Assembly (NCBI GenBank): GCA_016584305.1
Contig: JACEEZ010001805.1
Location: 1-64,000, forward strand
Reading direction: 5' to 3'
From: Chionoecetes opilio
Taxonomy: Eukaryota > Arthropoda > Malacostraca > Decapoda > Majidae
DNA length: 64,000 bases
This document shows, piece after piece, positions 22,981-33,605 of this stretch. How positions within the stretch are numbered: position 1 is the first letter of the stretch; each line of letters begins with the position of its first letter. A program made the translations under genes and the position numbers. Below the pieces are notes generated by a model, which was given only the letters and a program-made list of their open reading frames with translations, searched no databases and had not been told where the DNA came from.

Positions 22981-23522
22981 TCTGTCTGTGTGTGTCCGCG
23001 ATAGGTGCCGCCCCCAGTGCCCCAATCCCATCATATGGCACAGTTTTGGAACCGGGTCGACCAGGGGCACATTTTAAGCCCACTTATGAGATGATCCAAT
23101 CACTTTTATTTTTTTTATAATTTTTAGTAGCCTATTAGCGAGAATTGTGAAAAAAAAATGTGGGTTGCGAGAATTGAGGAAACCTTGATGTAGGGTGATG
23201 GGTAATGGGTGAGTGAATGGGTGGGATGATGGGTAATGGGTGTGGGGTGATGGGTGAGTGAATGGGTGATGGGTGGGTAATGGGTGTGTGGTGATGGGTA
23301 ATGGGTGAGTGAATGGGTTGGGGGTGATGGGTAATGGGTGAGTGAATGGGTTGGGGGTGATGTAAATGGGTTGGCGTTAATACATACATTTCTACATCCA
23401 TGATTTCAGGAAAGTTAGAAGGGGCTATCTGGAGAGTTTGTGTTTGGTGGGCCAAAGGCCCACCAATAGCCCTCCGCAGGAGCTAGCCAAAAAGTCCGCC
23501 CGGAGGGCGGCTTTGCGGCTAG
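22981..23522 (+). mobile_element. Helitron-like non-autonomous element, copy 1
   Basis: The element starts near TCTGTCTGTGTGTG and ends ccgcccggagggcggctttg followed by CGGCTAG then T. A CCGCCC/GGGCGG hairpin about 10 bases before CTAG at an A/T junction is the hallmark of a Helitron 3' end. No terminal inverted repeats or target duplication are seen. The inside holds a TGGG-rich minisatellite (23185-23360). It lies between the left arm and the gene of the large transposon. The exact 5' end is blurred by TG repeats. Confidence 0.72.
23185..23360 (+). repeat. TGGGTGA/TGGGTAA minisatellite
   Basis: Irregular repeats of gatgggtaatgggtgagtga. The reverse-strand open frame across it (Pro/His/Ile-rich) is an artefact of the repeat. 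Confidence 0.85.
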
Positions 23523-24114
23523 TGTAGTATAAATACTAATAATACTAATAATAAATGCAACAATTTGGCATCTTCACGTTGCCCAAATGTTTCAACGTTA
23601 TATCAATACATATTATACATGTTATACTCTAATAAATGAAGCTAAATTAATGCCCCAATGGACCAAATATCTTATATCTAGGAACTATTCATCGTCCTCA
23701 TCGTCGACATCCATTGCTCGGTCGTTTGCCTCATCGCTGTCATCAGGGATATCGGCATGATCTGTTGCACTCTCAGTGATGTTGAATGGATTGGAACAGG
23801 CAGTACCACCACCACAGGTGCAGAACATCGTGCATGGAAGTTGGCGCCCCATACAGCCACATTTCCCACCTCTACATGCTCGCTCAGATGTGCAGCCACA
23901 TCTGACCAGCTTGAGAATGTGCTCCGGGGCGTAGGATACACCGTCCTCCATATTTCGAGGGATGAGACACTTGTTAGTGTCATCAGCTTCCCACCCGTGT
24001 TCCACTGCAGCGAGAGTTGGTGGATCCCCACTCAGGGCACTGTACCAGTGAGCGACTTGGTGGTGTGCTCTACGAACGTTCTGCTCAAACGCTTCTGTAG
24101 TTGGGGGCAAACTA

Positions 24115-25270
24115 CACTACCCTCCCGAGTTTCACGCTATGCGAGTTTCGCGATCCTCGAGTTTCGCGCTGAGTCCTAAATTCTTATCATCCCGACTTTC
24201 GCGCATACCTCCAGGAGTGGGATGGTAGGCCCTGGAGATTAACTTGAGGGCTGTGATGGTTGGCCCTTGCCCGTGGTGGCGCAGACAGAATTTCTATAGT
24301 GACGCCTGTGATTAGAGGCTCATGCCGCCCCCTGTGTCCTCCGATGCACTCGCAATCGAAGGTAGAGCTAATGGGCAGCATGTGGGTGTTCTTAAGCCAC
24401 TCAACGGTGCAGAGAAAGATTTTAAGTGGATTTTACAGCCCTCATCAAGGATCGAACTCGGATCACCGAGAACGCCACTCGGAGACTTCTTCTTCTTGTG
24501 ACCTTTTCTGCTTAGTATCACTTTGTAGGTCGTCTGTCAAGCTCGTGCTCGAGCTTGACATATATCTTGACGCTACCCACTCTGCTACCGCCTCCCATAA
24601 GAGACGTATGGGACACGTCTTCCTGCCTTCCTGCTTAGTATAGTATAATAATAGGCTTAGTATAACTGTATGTAGTTTTGCTTTGTTTTTTTCCATTTGT
24701 TTGTGTTTTTCTCTACAGGAACAGCTGGTGTCGCATAAAATAGGTAACACCTCGAAATAAGTAGCACCTTACCTTACTATTTACCTCAAAATACTCCTTT
24801 ATAAGTGATTAACCATGACGTGTGTGGTACTGTGGTTTCTGGTGGTACTGGAGGAGACAGGAGAGAAGAGAGGAAGGCATTGTGACAGTGTTATTGTTGT
24901 ATAACACTGTCACACAACCATCAGCTGACAAGATATGTGTCAGGCTCACTCACTCAGACCAAAGCAGCATCCGCTGGGTGACTCCCAACTCAAGCTCAAT
25001 CGCAAGCTCCTCTCCTCCTTCCTCTTCTCTACGTAGTGTTGGCCGAAGCCACCACCCCGGGAAACGGGTCACAAACCCTAGGCTAACACCCAGTACCCAT
25101 TCACTGCTGGGTGGACAGGGGCTTGGGGCATTTTCAGGATATTTTTTTGGGGAAAAAGTTAGTCTTATAAGCTTTAAAATACGGTAGGTACACAGCCCTC
25201 AAGTTAACCTCCATGGCCTACCATCCTACCCCTAGAGGTCACTGCCTAACGGCGCTGTAGGCAGACACAC

Positions 25271-25311
<41 letters not shown>

Positions 25312-25419
25312 GGACTAAATAAGCATTTTTACAGGGTTTATAATACCCGAGTTTCGCGATCCGCGAGTTTCGCACTATGCCTCCGGACGAAAGCAAGCGC
25401 GAAACTCGGGAGGGTAGTG
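24115..25419. mobile_element. CGAGTTTCGCG-type TA element inside the transposase gene
   Basis: A 1,305-bp element with inverted ends CACTACCCTCCCGAGTTTC and its match, flanked by TA (24113-24114, 25420-25421). Both ends repeat cgagtttcgcg. The interior includes a SINE (24298-24596), a dispersed block (25025-25145) and a poly-A run (25272-25310). It interrupts KLCSL|PPTTEAF in the host gene; copy B has the uninterrupted KLCSLPPTSEAF. A second full copy is 46603-48032, and a half copy is 49890-50154. Confidence 0.92.
24298..24596 (-). mobile_element. tRNA-derived SINE (type A), copy 2, with hairpin insert in its head
   Basis: It matches the SINE at 20691-20893, but about 83 extra bases (24487-24570) lie between the A-box and B-box parts. 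The extra piece has a perfect 10-bp hairpin, gtcaagctcg/cgagcttgac. Confidence 0.75.
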
Positions 25420-28400
25420 TACACAGCTTCGGTGCTGCTGTCGATTTGCCAGTCTTCTGTGCCCATAGCTTCTGGCGGATCTTGGTCATCGGAGAGGTGG
25501 GAGTTGTAATGCCATAGCACGCACCCATGAAAGCTGTTGCTTGTTCGGTGACTTCAACGATATTTGCCAAGGGCTTACCAAGCTGATCCAGAGTGTAGCC
25601 TTTTCGAGCCACAGCGATTGCTTTTGTTTTCCCAATTCCATAAGTCGCAGCAACTGAATCACAGCCAGTTAGAGCATGAAGCGCCAAGAGCTCGGGTACG
25701 ATTGCTGAATGTTTACGAGCGGTTTCCTTCACGTCAATGCACGACCGACCCATGATTAAAGACTGCATCGTCAATGATGACTGGAGCTTCTCACTCAAGT
25801 AGTAGTAAGCAAGTAACGCGAACACGTCTGTGTCGTCACACACGACCCGCACGTGTGATTCTGGATCTTCTTTTGCAAGGTGGATGGCCTGTTGAGTGAT
25901 GAGTATGTCAGCTTCTTCATGTGTTAATGCTAGGTCCAGACGAGGCGACTTACGACCCTTCGATACCTGCGTGGGCATGTCGTTTTCCCCAGTAACCACC
26001 AAATGGTGGTTCTGTGTCGCATGCTGCAGGAAGTTATCATCACTCAGGATCGCATCGCAAAGCAGAGTGTTGAGCTGTTTCTTATTGGCTGAGTTCTTAA
26101 GTACTGCGTCCCGAGCCGGCAGTGGAGTTTTCCGTTCGAGCTGATGGACCCGGGTAGCGTTGGCTCGAGCCGATCTGGTGCTGGTCTTTGTAGAGTATTC
26201 AAAATAGCGATCGAAGCACAGGTGGACATCAGCTTCAGGCAACCTCGCGTTGACCCAGACCTTGAACACCGATATGAACGTGCCAACGGTTCCTTGGGAT
26301 GGCCATTCTAATGTCCACAGAAGAGCGGACACATCAACCACCATAGATGTTGGGCTTGTGATTAGGCGTTGTGAAACTTCTACCTGGAGGTTCTTTTTCA
26401 GTGTAGCTTTTCCCGTTGCCACTCGCATCTGGCCATCAGCTTGAAACATCGAGAGTGGATATGCAGTTAGCTCTGTGGAGAGGACTTGTTCCAGATCGAG
26501 ATCGCGCTGGCTCACCAGAAGGCCAATCACCCGAGCGTATATAGCCTCTTGGTCCATGACGACATTATCCTCGACTGTTAGACGTTTCTTCTTTGCGGCA
26601 AAGGTTGTGACCTGTTTTGTGAGTGAGCTGTAAAAGCCCTCTGGCCATAGTGCTTCGAACTGGATCAGCTGATTAGCTCCAATCTCCACTGCCTTGTCTA
26701 CGTTAACATTCGGCTGAGCTAGTTGACCATTCGAGATGTTGAGCAGACATCCTGCATCGTGGGTAGCTGGATCCAGTGGGTCGATGCATGACTCTAGAGT
26801 AGCCTAAAGTGATTTACGATCATTGCCATCTCGACGAATGCGACTGGTAGATTCCTCCTTGTGGGTCAGCTGTACGTTTTTGTCAGCTCCAGACATCATC
26901 TTCAGGTCACCAGTCAGGGTCATGGTCGCATCCATGCTGTACACCCACGTCGCCATCGTTTGAGGATTTTCTGTGTTGCCAATGATGCCACCTGGTCCAT
27001 GCCCCTTCCTCATCCAGTTCGTTTCTATAAACATGTCGCTCCACTGTCCGTTGTAGACACCGGCATTGTGGTGTAGTGACTGCTCTCCTCTGCAGAACTT
27101 TTCCAGAATCTCTGGTCCCAACCAAGTCATGGAGCGTACGTAGTAGAGGCCGTACCTGCCATAGTTGTACTTGTGGGCTGCGAACATGTATGGAAGCATT
27201 GATTCTGCTACTTTGATGTGGAGTGGCCAATCGCCTTCATACGTTGCCCGACAAAACATCATCATTAGAAATGTGGGTTTGATGACGCTATACACCCACA
27301 GCTTTGTGGTACGATTCTGAATGGCGAGTTCATCAAGTAGCTTCTCCAGATCATCCATGCTGGTCAGGTGTAGATTCTCCCTCTCAAATACTGGTCGAAG
27401 CAGCTCCTCTGTGAGCAATCTTAGTGCCCGAACATTCTGTGGATATTTCTTCCCTTGCAACATCTTCTCGACGGAGCCGAAGGATGCCATCATAATCTCC
27501 TTGAGGCCGCTGTCCGCCATGAGAGTGCCACCGCAACTCACGAAATCCATCAGGAAATGCATCCCACCAAGAATCACCACTATGTCGGTGAGCAGATCTG
27601 GTTGATGAAATGTGATGTCAACGACGATCTTATATATGGCCTGATCGTAGGTGAGAACGAGAATATCCTGGTTGGATGCTCTGGTGACTTCGAATCCTCG
27701 GATGATGGAAGTTAGGACAGTAGTCGGGTCCCCTGGCTTCATGTTGATGAGTGGAAGATATACCACCGCTGTCTTGGATGCTGGAGTCATTCCTGCCACA
27801 CGGCAGTGAAGTGTATTGTACCCATTGTACTCAGGAGTGTTACCTTCAAAGAGCACGTCTTTGATGAAGCTGAAGTCTAAATCTCTGGCTCTGTCAATTG
27901 AGACTGTCGTGGCTTGTACAAAGTCGTCTGACATGGCAAATCGGTTTGTAGCAGTGAATGGCATAGGAGGTTTCTTCGGTCCCGCATACTCAACGACTGG
28001 TGTCTCCCACGGGATAGGGTGCTTCATTTCTTCTTTTGATAGGCGAGGGATCGCTGTATCCAAACCATCAAGGCGGTCAAGATCGGTTTTCCACTGAGCT
28101 GCCAGCATTGCCATGTAATGACATTCAAGGCGGCAGTTTTGGGAACTGATCACAGCATCAAAGTTATCGATGATGATTTGCACAAGTCCGCCCAGTGTGG
28201 CATCTCTGAGTCCGGCTAACTGCTGTGCTTTTGACGACTGCGCACCTGCTGACCTTCTGAATCGTCGAACCTCATCGTAGGAACAAGAAACGTTATATTT
28301 GGACAGTTCTGTGATGATCATCTTATGGTCACCAAGTAGTACTCCTATAGCTATCTGTAATGGTGTTGGTTGAGATGTTACCACTGAGCTCACGATATTA

Positions 28401-29513
28401 CCCACCATGATGGATTGTAGTGAATTGTGGAAAGTAGACTTGATCGCTGATAGTAGCTTCACCAACGTCTCACTAATAATACACTCTGAGGCTAATTCTC
28501 GATCAATGTGCTTATTGTAGGATTTGAAGTCGTGCTTAGCTGCCTTGGTCTCCTTCATGATCTGCTTGCCAACTTTCCAGATCCATGTCGCCATTCTGGT
28601 CATTATCCACAAGCCTGAGATTTGTGGCAACATGTTTCCTGAACACTAGTAACGTTGCCACTCCAGGGGAATGTAATGCCAACATATTTTCAGCGAAATG
28701 TTGGATGACGTTCTCAACAAGGACACGTCTGGACATGACAGATCCACCCTTGTCTGCGCATACTGCTTCAACATCAAGCGAATTCCAAACTTTCGAGCGA
28801 TCACAACCGAGTACTTGGACTGTACTCCAGATGGACTGTACATGGACTCCAGCGAAAGCTTGGTCATCAGCAGAACCTTTGCTATCGATCATGGTGGTTC
28901 TATGAGCATCACGATGGAAATTGGCATTGCAACTGCGGTGATACTTTGCATCTGCCGTGTGCAGGTCGGATGGTGCTCCAATGATGCGGTTACGGACTAT
29001 TCTACCCAGTTCATCTCCACGTTTCTCACAAAGGTCAAGTAGGTACTGCTTGTACGTCTCACCATCACCCATCTTGTCTGTGGTTACTCTCGACGCAGGG
29101 ACTCTGTACTGTTGTGGCACCTTGGGATCATACTCATTCGGTAATATGCAAGGATTAATGTCATGGCAGAACAAACAGTGCTTCTGAAAGTCAAAGACAT
29201 CACCACCGATACTGGAACGCAATCGCTTAGGCCCAGTGTTGGAGTCTTCATTTGTCTCTTCCTTTGGCATACGCTTGCCCAATTTATTGAGAGTGGAAGG
29301 AGATACATACTTAGATACGCAATTTTTGTGACATCTAACAAAAGATGATCCATCAGATAGTTCTTTTCATAGTCTGATATCATCTTGGCGAAGGTTACTA
29401 GCTGCCAATATTGTGTCGATTCGTGAAGACTCTATCAACTTCCCAACCCCACAGTTGTAAACAGTCTTGAAGAAGCATTCCTAGGCATCCTTGTGGCCTC
29501 CTGTTTCAGCCAT

Positions 29514-29689
29514 ATCATCGCTCACGTCAGATCCTGCAACAGAAACGTAGATCGTTAAGAGTTACTGATATATTGGTGGATTTCACATTGAAAGCACACA
29601 AAATGACCATCACCAATGCTATTTACATCACGAGTGGGGCTGTAGGTGGCACGCAGTTGGCTTCTAAATGGCATAATTTCTTCAGAATT
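29514..29689 (-). promoter_or_regulatory. Probable 5' region of the transposase gene
   Basis: Between the start codon and the right arm there is a possible acceptor (read on minus, ctgttgcag then GATCTGACG) just upstream of the ATG. The first coding exon could therefore begin earlier. No clear promoter motif was seen. Confidence 0.3.
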
Positions 29690-30137
29690 TAACATGTCAA
29701 GCACATGCATAAACAGCAAGATCATTGTTCAATTGCATTCACAGCCGATTTATGTTAGTTTTTGGTGCGATTTTGTGTGATTTTGGCATTTTTACATGTA
29801 TTTTTGGCGGCCATATTGGATTTATGCCATCAAGATGGCCGCCAAACGATCCAATAACATCATAATTCACTTCATTGGTCTCTAAAACATATATTTAGAC
29901 ACCAATTTCATCCTTTTACTGTACTTAGAACAGGAGTTACAGCCTAATTTATATTATGATTATATATGGCGGTCATCTTGGCGGCCATCTTGGATTCTGA
30001 AAAAGCCAAGCCGGTGACAAGTGGCCACCCACCCTAAATTTTATCTAGACACTAACTACCTATCAAAATAAGCCAAAAACTATTGTTGCCAAACATTGCA
30101 AGGTTCACTGGAAATATGCTGCTCTGCCACCGGACTA
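29690..30137. repeat. Right inverted-repeat arm of copy A
   Basis: This arm is uninterrupted. It contains ggcggccatcttggattctg, ccttttactgtacttagaac and the terminal gccaccggacta. Its inverse matches the three arm pieces at the left end. Confidence 0.85.
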
Positions 30138-30140
30138 ATA

Positions 30141-30579
30141 AGGGTTTTTGTCTATTAATCTCAAACTAAAAAAACCATTATAATTGATATTTTATTGTCA
30201 AAACAGATGTAAACAAACGAGGCGTGGCGCTCGCGTGGTGCGGGGGGGAGGGAGGGGAGATTTAAACCCCTTTAAATATAATTTTATGGGACAAGCTATA
30301 TATCAGTGTGTTGCCCAAGGCCACAGCTACCATTATATGACTTAAAAGGATTTTCGATATTTTTTTTGAATTTTCGATATATTCAGGGTGGGCGGTCCCC
30401 TTAAACCAATCCTGGATTCACTTGTGCCCCCCCGCCTCCCTTTCCAAGGACCTATATACGTCACTGCTTCCAAGTCCTTCCTGGTTCTTTTTATCCAAAT
30501 ATACTTCTGAATTTTGAGGCAATATTTCTTTAATTTTTGTATCAAATCAAAATGGAATTTATTCTTCTTATTATCCAAA
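30141..30579. other. Non-genic DNA
   Basis: G-rich tract at 30240-30262 and AT-rich sequence; nothing else could be supported. Confidence 0.5.
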
Positions 30580-31072
30580 TACAGGGAGGTCCCGTAGATA
30601 CGAGCAGTTAGGTTCCACCTGGCATACTCGTAAAGCGAAATCTCGTATAACGAAACACATAACTAATGGTAAAATATAGGTTTGGTTCCAGGACCCCATC
30701 AATTAAAAAAAAAAAAAAAAAAAAAAAAGTGTTTTTCAAGCTAAAATAAACTATAGCAAACACAACAAACACAGCGTCTATATTACCCACACTGTACTAC
30801 CTATTATGTAGAAAAAGCGTTCTGAAAGAGAAAATAGCACACAAAATAACATACCTGCACATTAATTAAACATAAAACATGCATAACACTCACAAGTGGT
30901 AATGTTGTGTGGGGAGACAGGAAGCTGGCACGTAGCCAGCTGAGAGTCCCTGTTTACTCTCTCTGAGGCTCGAGAGAAAACAGGGGTGACTGCGTTTGCA
31001 GGGATGACTGGGTTAGAGTTCTTCCTCTCCCCTTGATCACTTGAGCTCCCTTCACACATTCCATAATCGAGC

Positions 31073-31111
31073 CACGATAGCGCCACCAATTTGATTATTG
31101 ACGCTATCGTG
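31073..31111. repeat. Inverted repeat CACGATAGCG / CGCTATCGTG
   Basis: Perfect 10-bp arms 19 bases apart, in a stretch (31070-31330) where cacgata/tcacgac words recur more than ten times. Confidence 0.75.
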
Positions 31112-31559
31112 AAATTTGTCCACGATAAACGCAGACCACGATAGCCTCACAACAATGTCACGCTGCCTGTACGTATGTGTCATGACGGTTGTAAGATGGT
31201 CACGACGGAGTCATGACAGCTGTAAGACAATGTCACGAATGGAAAATCAACAGTCATTTTGTCGTCACGATAGAGTTACGACAACCACGACAATGCCATG
31301 AACGTATCACGATAACGTCAAGAGCCATGCCTCATGCAACATGCCTCACACGTGGGTGGTGTTGCCATGGTGATGGAGAAGGAAGGGGCCGGGGCTAGAG
31401 ATGAAGGTGGGAGAAACAGGGTTGTGTTGGTAATGGAGAAGGGGGGAAACGGGGGAGGGGGGTTGTAATGAAGAAGGGGGTGATGGTGTTGGTGGGGAAA
31501 CGGGGGGGGGGATGGAGAAGGCGTTGTTGGGGGTGTGAGTGGTTAAAACGGGGGTGGAT

Positions 31560-31700
31560 CCACCACCCACCCCCTACTCCCTACCCCCTTCCCCATCACC
31601 ACGTGGTCATGGGAGTAGGGGGTAGGGAGTAGGGGGTGGGTGGCATCACCACGTGGTCATGGGAGTAGGGGGAAGGGAGTAGAGGGTGGGTGGAGGTGAA
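31560..31700. repeat. G-rich direct and inverted repeat around ATCACCACGTGGTCAT
   Basis: Two direct copies of about 50 bp (31595-31643, 31646-31693) contain atcaccacgtggtcatggga and ggggtagggagtagggg-type runs. The upstream C-rich block (31562-31592) is the inverse of the G-rich half, giving a long potential hairpin. Many G runs could form quadruplexes (inference). Confidence 0.8.
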
Positions 31701-32164
31701 TGAGAAAGGAGGAAGAAGGCGGAAGGGGGTGCAAAAAAGGGGGGGAGGTAGGATTGAAGACTCGAGAGGGTAGGGTAGGTAAGGGACAAGGGAGGGGTGT
31801 GCAGACCTCTTCCACTGCCCACAAACTCGTCTCTGCGCATCTGAATCATTGTACATCATCCACGATGTGAATATTTGTAGGCCACATTGTCGTACCGAGC
31901 CACCAGAATTATCATATTTTCAGATTGATTATATAATTATCGTACAACCTTAGGTAAAATCATATAGTCAGTAAATGACTTTATAATTTTAGTAAATAAC
32001 TTGTAATTTACTTTAGTAAATAACTTGGTAATATTACTCACCCCAGTTTGAATGTCGTAGCATTGGATTTTCGATCTCGTATATTGAAAATAGACCCTAA
32101 TTTACACATCTCGTATCATCGGATTCTCGTATACCGAATGCTTGTATAACGGGACCTCCCTGTA

Positions 32165-32398
32165 TACTCTTCAATTTTGAAGCATTTTTCTGTAATTTTT
32201 ATTATCTTTTTTTTCTTCCCATATTTGAGGGGTTTGGCTAGTAAGCGGAGGTTTTCGTAAGGGTTCGGCGCCTCTGAAAAGGTTAAGAACCTTTGTATTA
32301 ATACATAGGCTGAATGAGGATACAATTCTTAAGAGCTGCCAAGCTAATTCATAACCTTGCTTGTGGCTGCTTTCAAGTATGAACATATAAAGTAGCCT
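32165..32398. other. Non-genic DNA with hAT-like end
   Basis: It contains ctgaaaaggttaagaacctt at about 32273-32292, an inverted match to the hAT-like end at 15655. No gene. Confidence 0.45.
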
Positions 32399-32406
32399 AC
32401 ATATAA

Positions 32407-32770
32407 GCAGATATGGGGTATCGCTGGGATGATTACGTGTCAAATCAGCGATTGCACCGTCAGACTGAATTGAGGCCTATTACCTGCATAGTCTGTCAGC
32501 GCCAACTTTGGCTATATGGGGATGTGGCATGCTACCCTGAAAGAGATCCTTCCCACCGGGTTGTATCTGTAAGAGACAATCCGGCGTGGAGGCCAAGGGG
32601 GTCTACAATGCTCGTGGCTGGGGCAAGTTGATGCTTCCTGTCGAGAGTTGCTTGGTATAGGAAGGGAGCCTGTATGGGGACTCGCGCATGGTGACCCACG
32701 GGAGTGGCGTCGTATGGTGGTCGAGGCGACGCGCCCCATGGCGTATGCCCCCAATGATTGATTGATTGAT
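32407..32770 (+). pseudogene. RTE-like LINE 3' fragment
   Basis: Plus-strand copy of the C-terminal part of the element at 13403-15081: MGYRWDDYVSNQRLHRQTE, YGDVACYPERDPSHRVVSV and RDNPAW in frame, then a frameshift and the rest of the tail. It ends in (attg)n at 32753-32770. The direct repeat ACATATAA at 32399-32406 and 32771-32778 is the target duplication. It is 5'-truncated to 364 bp. Confidence 0.85.
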
Positions 32771-32949
32771 ACATATAAACCACTTTTGAAAGGTAATGCC
32801 ATATTTAATAATGCAATATGCACACAAAGAATGAAACACAAAAAAAAAGAGAATGGAAAATATCCATATACACTAGGGTCCCACATAAAACGAGAAATTG
32901 GTCGATAAACGAGGTTGTTCTATGTGAATTCGCTCTGTGATACACATAG
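32771..32949. other. Possible end of another TA element and small palindrome
   Basis: actagggtcccacataaaac at 32872 looks like a Tigger-type end, but no matching second end was found. gaattcgctctgtg and acatagagcgaattc at 32927-32957 form an imperfect palindrome just before the LINE. Confidence 0.35.
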
Positions 32950-33345
32950 AGCGAATTCTAATCCTTCAAACTACCGTCCTATAGCTTTGACCTCCTGCCT
33001 TGCTAAAGTTTTTGAATCTATACTTAATAAGAAGAGTCTTAAGCATCTATCTGCTCACAATCTTCTATCTGATCGTCAGTACAGTTTCCGTAAAGGGCGA
33101 TCTACTGACGATCTTCTAGCTTTCCTAACTGAATCTTGGTCATTCTCCTTTAGGGGTTTCGGTGAAACTTTTGCTGTTGCCCTTGACATATCAAAAGCTT
33201 TTGATAGAGTCTGGCACATATTTTTAATTTCCAAACTACCCTCATACGGTTTCTATCCTTCTCTCTGTACCTTCATCTTAAGGGGACACCATACATCTGA
33301 GGACCAGAATCACTCAATTTTGACATTTTTCATTTATGTACTAAA

Positions 33346-33605
33346 TTTGTTCTTTTGGCCTAGAACTACTACGTATTATTATTATTTTTTTCCTTTTTAT
33401 CTCTCCAATGTCCCCCCCCCCCCCCGCGTCCCATCCTGGATTCCGCATCACCATCATAATTATTTGTAAATTTGTTCTTTTGGCCTAGAACTACATCGTA
33501 GTAGCTCTGAAACGCAAATATGAGCCATATTACCCTATCCCTGGCCCCCCAATGCTACCCCCCTGCGTCCCATCCTGGCGACCGCATCACCATCATAATT
33601 ATTTG
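33346..33605 (+). repeat. Tandem duplication of about 125 bp
   Basis: Two units start with tttgttcttttggcctagaa at 33346 and 33471, and both end near gcatcaccatcataattatt. The first has a poly-C run. Confidence 0.8.

Larger units (their letters stand above)
23685..29513 (-). pseudogene. Academ-like transposase / XPG-FEN nuclease / CXC protein (degenerate)
   Basis: One frame of about 1,500 codons starts at ATG 29513 and ends at the stop at 23685. It is broken by TAG (29483), TGA (29369), a 1-base insertion near 28585, TAG (26806-26804) and the TA element 24115-25419, whose removal with one TA restores the frame exactly. The N-terminal Cys/His region has RCHKNC, CLFCHDINPC and DAKYHRSC. A probable DDE transposase follows (IIIDNFDAVISSQ near 28160; VILGGMHFLMDF near 27560; FIETNWMRKGHGPGGIIG near 27000). 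A FEN/XPG-like PIN domain comes next: VVDVSALLW, CFDRYFEY, EEADILITQQAI, VVCDDTDVFALLAYY and TGCDSVAATYGIGKTKAI. The C-terminus has a CXC-type cluster (CGCTSERACRGGKCGC, CTMFCTC) and an acidic tail. The N-terminal and C-terminal parts match the remnant at 52795-54852. DDE and nuclease assignments are from motifs only. Confidence 0.82.
20627..30137 (-). mobile_element. 9.5-kb long-TIR DNA transposon (Academ-like), copy A
   Basis: The ends are TAGTCCGGTGGC and, inverted, TAGTCCGGTGGC, flanked by ATA on both sides (20624-20626, 30138-30140). Long inverted arms of about 450 bp follow (left: 20627-22040 with three inserts; right: about 29690-30137). They share blocks such as ccttgcaatgtttggcaaca and ggatgaaattggtgtctaaa. 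The interior carries a minus-strand gene (29513-23685). Inserts inside it: a SINE (20691-20893), a TA element with a transposase exon (21024-21758), a pogo-like element (22045-22777), a Helitron-like element (22981-23522) and a TA element inside the gene (24115-25419). The 3-bp duplication plus an XPG-like nuclease suggest the Academ superfamily as I recall it. Copy B is at 50507-55439. Confidence 0.85.
30582..32162 (-). mobile_element. CAGGGAGG-type TA element, copy 3, with replaced core
   Basis: Both ends match the family (TA at 30580-30581 and 32163-32164), but only 30582-30888 and 32022-32162 are family sequence. The usual GC-rich 107-bp units are absent, and 1,133 bp of unrelated DNA (30889-32021) takes their place. 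The switch points have no target duplication, so this is a core replacement, not a clean insertion. Confidence 0.82.

Noticed and set aside
23135..23455. Pro/His/Ile-rich frame (also 63290-63706)
   Set aside because: Product of the TGGGTGA minisatellite in the Helitron-like elements.
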